A stretch of 7,902 bases of DNA, taken from an uncultured Alphaproteobacteria bacterium. GTDB taxonomy: Bacteria; Pseudomonadota; Alphaproteobacteria; CALKHQ01. Of this stretch, positions 5,772 to 7,902 are shown one piece after another; the first letter of the stretch is position 1, and every line of letters begins with the position of its first letter. A program made the translations under genes and the position numbers. The notes under the pieces were generated by a model, which was given only the letters and a program-made list of their open reading frames with translations, did not search any database and was not told the DNA's origin. The stretch lies in assembly GCA_937988735.1 (NCBI GenBank), contig CALKHQ010000049.1, positions 1 to 7,902 on the forward strand, in the 5' to 3' direction.

Positions 5772-7145
5772 TCAGTTCTCCATCGACCGGCGCAGGTGGT
5801 TGATGAGGTCGATGCGGGTGATGAGGCCGTAGAAGGTGTCGCCCTCCTGGATCACCGCCACCTCGCCGTCGCGGAAGATCGGCAGCAGCGCGTCGATCGG
5901 GGCGGAGGGCGGCAGCGTCTTCAGCCGGCTGGTCATGGCGGTGTCCACGGTGGCGTGGAACGCGCCGCGGTCGGCGTAGGCGGCGGCCAGCAGGTCGCTC
6001 TCGTCGAGGATGCCGACCAGCCGGCCGCGGTCATCGAGCACCGGCACCTGCGAGACGTCGGCGCGGCGCATCCGGCTGTAGGCGGTGAGCAGGCTGTCCT
6101 TCGGGCCGACCGAGACGATGCCGCCGTCGCTGACCGGGCGGGCGATGATGTCGCGCAGGTCGCCGTGCCGCTCCCGGACCAGGAAGCCCTGGTCGGCCAT
6201 CCAGTAGTCGTTGAACTGCTTGTTCAGGTACTTGTTGCCGCTGTCGCAGATGAAGGTGACCACCCGCTTCGGCTCCTGCTGCCCCCGGCAGTAGTGGAGG
6301 GCGGCGGCGACCAGCGTGCCCGAGGACGAGCCGGCGAGGATGCCTTCCTCGCGCAGCAGGGCGCGGGCGACCTCCAGCGCTTCGGCGTCGCCGACGGTGA
6401 TGCCGCGGGAGGCGAGCGACAGGTCGCAGTTCGGCGGCACGAAATCCTCGCCGATCCCCTCGACGACCCAGCTCCCGACCGGGCCCGTCGCGCGCCCGTG
6501 GTTGATCATGTCGGCGATGATCGAGCCGCGCGGGTCGGCGACGATCATCTCCACTTCCGGCGCCACCCGGGCGAAGAAGCGGCCCAGCCCGGTGAGCGTG
6601 CCGCCGGAGCCGACGCCGCAGACCACCGCATCCACCTGGTGGTCCATCTGCTCCCAGATTTCCGGCCCGGTGGTGGTCTCGTGGGCGAGCGGGTTGGCCG
6701 GGTTGGCGAACTGGTTGATCCAGAAGGCGCCGGTCTCGCGCGCCAGACGCTCGGCCATGTCCTGGTAGTAGGCCGGGTGCCCGCGCTCGACGTCTGATCG
6801 GGTGCTGATCACCTCGGCGCCCAGCGCCTTGAGGTGGAAGATCTTCTCCTGGGACATCTTGTCCGGCATCACGATGGTGAGCCGGTAGCCCTTCTGGGAT
6901 GCCACCAGCGCGAGCCCGAGGCCGGTGTTGCCGGCGGTGGCCTCGACCAGCATGTCGCCGGGCCTGATCCGGCCCTCGCGTTCGGCCGCGTTGATCATCG
7001 CGAGCGCGATCCGGTCCTTGATCGACCCGCCCGGGTTCTGGTTTTCCAGCTTGACGAACAGCCGGCACGGCCCGGTGTCGAACCGGGTCAGCTCCAGCAT
7101 CGGCGTGTTGCCGATCAGCTCCAGGACGGACGCAGGCGCGGGCAT
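5772..7145 (-). CDS. cbs: Cystathionine beta-synthase, PLP-dependent, with C-terminal CBS-domain pair
   Basis: This 457-residue cytosolic enzyme is expected to condense serine with homocysteine to cystathionine, the first step of reverse transsulfuration; enzymes of this kind can also release H2S from cysteine. The fold-type II PLP core covers about 5-315. Lys43 (NPGGSIKDR) is the predicted Schiff-base lysine, EATAGNTG (68-75) the substrate loop, GVGSGGTLTG (177-186) the phosphate-binding loop, and GSSSGT (272-277) a further PLP-side loop. Two CBS domains follow at about 330-390 and 397-455, a regulatory pair that may bind adenosyl ligands. The N-terminal heme domain of animal enzymes is absent, as usual in bacteria. 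The substrate loop has Ala where many relatives have Ser; I recall the same variant in Pseudomonas-type CBS. AAGGAG five bases before the ATG fixes the start. A close alternative is an O-acetylserine-using cysteine synthase with CBS domains. No cystathionine gamma-lyase gene is in the window. Confidence 0.92.
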   Translation of the reverse strand: MPAPASVLELIGNTPMLELTRFDTGPCRLFVKLENQNPGGSIKDRIALAMINAAEREGRIRPGDMLVEATAGNTGLGLALVASQKGYRLTIVMPDKMSQEKIFHLKALGAEVISTRSDVERGHPAYYQDMAERLARETGAFWINQFANPANPLAHETTTGPEIWEQMDHQVDAVVCGVGSGGTLTGLGRFFARVAPEVEMIVADPRGSIIADMINHGRATGPVGSWVVEGIGEDFVPPNCDLSLASRGITVGDAEALEVARALLREEGILAGSSSGTLVAAALHYCRGQQEPKRVVTFICDSGNKYLNKQFNDYWMADQGFLVRERHGDLRDIIARPVSDGGIVSVGPKDSLLTAYSRMRRADVSQVPVLDDRGRLVGILDESDLLAAAYADRGAFHATVDTAMTSRLKTLPPSAPIDALLPIFRDGEVAVIQEGDTFYGLITRIDLINHLRRSMEN

Positions 7146-7197
7146 GGGAACTCCTTCCGATCAGCGCGGCGGACGGCTCAGCCGTCGACGGCGGCCA

Positions 7198-7863
7198 TCA
7201 GCGGCGGCCCGGGAAGCCGGCTGCGCCGCGGCGGAAGGCGCGCGCGGTGCGCAACGGGTTGGGCATGGCCGAGAAGGCGCGCTGGAACCGGCTCTTCAGC
7301 TTCGGGATCTGCATCACCCCGTCGATCCGACGGCCGAGGAACGCCCAGGTCTCGCTGTGGTCCTCGGAGTCGTCGTCCAGCCAGTGCAGCAGCGTCGCGC
7401 CATAGACCCAGGCGAGGAGGCCGCGCTTGCTGTAGAAGCTGAAGTCGGTGGCGGTGTCGCCGGCCGCGCGCCAGATGGCGTCGACGGTGTTGTAGAGGCT
7501 GCGCAGGGCCGCGGGCGCGTGCTGCGGCAGCGCGGTGATCGCCAACGCCCGCCGCACCGTCTCGCGCTCGCCGGCATGCTGTTCCAGGCGGATGCGTACG
7601 GCGGTCGCGATCCGGTCGCGGATGCGCATCGCCGGCAGGTCCTGCCCGGCGAGCGCCATCAGCATCTTCCGGTCGGCGAGGTCGGCGTAGTGCACGACCA
7701 TGTCGATGGCCCCGCCGGGAAACAGGGTGCGGACGTCCACGCCGTCCAGCCCGGCCGCCGCGGCGGCCGCCCGGGCGCAGGCCTCGGTCCAGCCGTCGAA
7801 CGGCACATTGGGCACCATGGCGGTGATGACGGCGTCGCGCTCCCGGCGCAGCTGGTCGTGCAT
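7198..7863 (-). CDS. coq9: COQ9-family ubiquinone biosynthesis protein
   Basis: This 221-residue protein belongs to the COQ9 family: TetR-like helical proteins without DNA-binding use that bind lipids and, in mitochondria, present ubiquinone precursors to the hydroxylase COQ7. In bacteria the family is mainly alphaproteobacterial. Family features seen: the N-terminal PNVPFDGWTE (18-27), FPGGAIDMVVHYADLADRKM (48-67), and the C-terminal DFSFYSKRGLLAWVYGATLL (140-159) followed by an acidic patch and ETWAFLGRRID (171-181), matching the COQ9 lipid-binding end. The frame also opens at a GTG at 7884, but the ATG at 7863 has GGGGAG five bases upstream and is preferred. The tail after about 200 is basic (FRRGAAGFPGRR) and could touch membrane. 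Fifty-two bases separate it from the cystathionine beta-synthase gene, so co-transcription is plausible, though no functional link is obvious. Confidence 0.92.
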   Translation of the reverse strand: MHDQLRRERDAVITAMVPNVPFDGWTEACARAAAAAAGLDGVDVRTLFPGGAIDMVVHYADLADRKMLMALAGQDLPAMRIRDRIATAVRIRLEQHAGERETVRRALAITALPQHAPAALRSLYNTVDAIWRAAGDTATDFSFYSKRGLLAWVYGATLLHWLDDDSEDHSETWAFLGRRIDGVMQIPKLKSRFQRAFSAMPNPLRTARAFRRGAAGFPGRR

Positions 7864-7880
7864 GCCCGTCTCCCCGGCGG

Positions 7881-7902
7881 TCACTCCGCCGCCGCTTCCA
7901 CC
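7881..7902 (-). CDS. Possible last codons of an upstream gene, cut by the window edge
   Basis: On the minus strand the edge reads GTG GAA GCG GCG GCG GAG TGA, which could be the C-terminus ...VEAAAE of a gene ending 17 bases before the COQ9 ATG. The spacing fits an operon, and the TGA would overlap the alternative GTG start of COQ9. Seven codons are too few to identify anything or to exclude chance. Confidence 0.25.

Noticed and set aside
7172..7186. Short hairpin GACGGC-TCA-GCCGTC between the COQ9 and cystathionine beta-synthase genes
   Set aside because: A six-base stem without a T-run in a 52-base operon gap; an overlapping alternative palindrome (GCCGTCGACGGC) competes. Too weak to call a terminator.
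7864..7884. GTG start at 7884 adding seven residues to COQ9
   Set aside because: The ATG at 7863 has a better-placed GGGGAG, and the bases at 7881-7883 may instead be the stop codon of an upstream gene.

Overview
This window is ordinary, very GC-rich bacterial chromosome. It most likely comes from an alphaproteobacterium of the Rhodospirillales/Rhizobiales kind. The best taxonomic clue is a COQ9-family gene, which in bacteria is essentially an alphaproteobacterial trait. The high GC content, the coxMNOP-style oxidase cluster and the DUF2189 membrane protein agree with this. I recognised families by reading the translations; no search was run.

Left part, bases 1 to about 3400, minus strand: genes for an alternative aa3-type cytochrome c oxidase in the order subunit II (3208-2162), subunit I (2130-343) and subunit III (326 to the left edge, truncated). 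Gaps are 31 and 16 bases and each gene has a Shine-Dalgarno sequence, so this is an operon read leftward. All visible metal ligands and proton-channel residues are intact. Subunit II carries two extra predicted membrane helices at its N-terminus. A possible 59-residue leader ORF (3391-3212) stops three bases before the subunit II start.

Middle, 3209-3858: a 650-base divergent region between the oxidase operon and a plus-strand DUF2189 membrane protein gene (3859-4749). Apart from the possible leader ORF it has no convincing gene. It holds two neighbouring hairpins, short repeats and a small AT-rich patch that may be a promoter. A perfect 16-bp stem hairpin (4751-4787) sits between the DUF2189 gene and the convergent minus-strand genes, and is probably a two-way terminator.

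Right part, 4816-7902, minus strand: a COQ9-family ubiquinone-biosynthesis protein (7863-7198), a cystathionine beta-synthase with a CBS-domain pair (7145-5772), and a His-rich cation diffusion facilitator (5766-4816). The last two are separated by 5 bases and are probably translationally coupled. A few codons of an upstream gene may be present at the right edge.

Together the genes cover respiration (oxidase, ubiquinone), transsulfuration and divalent-metal efflux. I saw no phage, insertion sequence, CRISPR, tRNA or rRNA, and nothing that amounts to a new multi-gene system. The points most worth a second look are the subunit II N-terminal extension, the coupled leader ORF, the uncharacterised DUF2189 gene divergent from the oxidase, and the CBS-CDF pairing.
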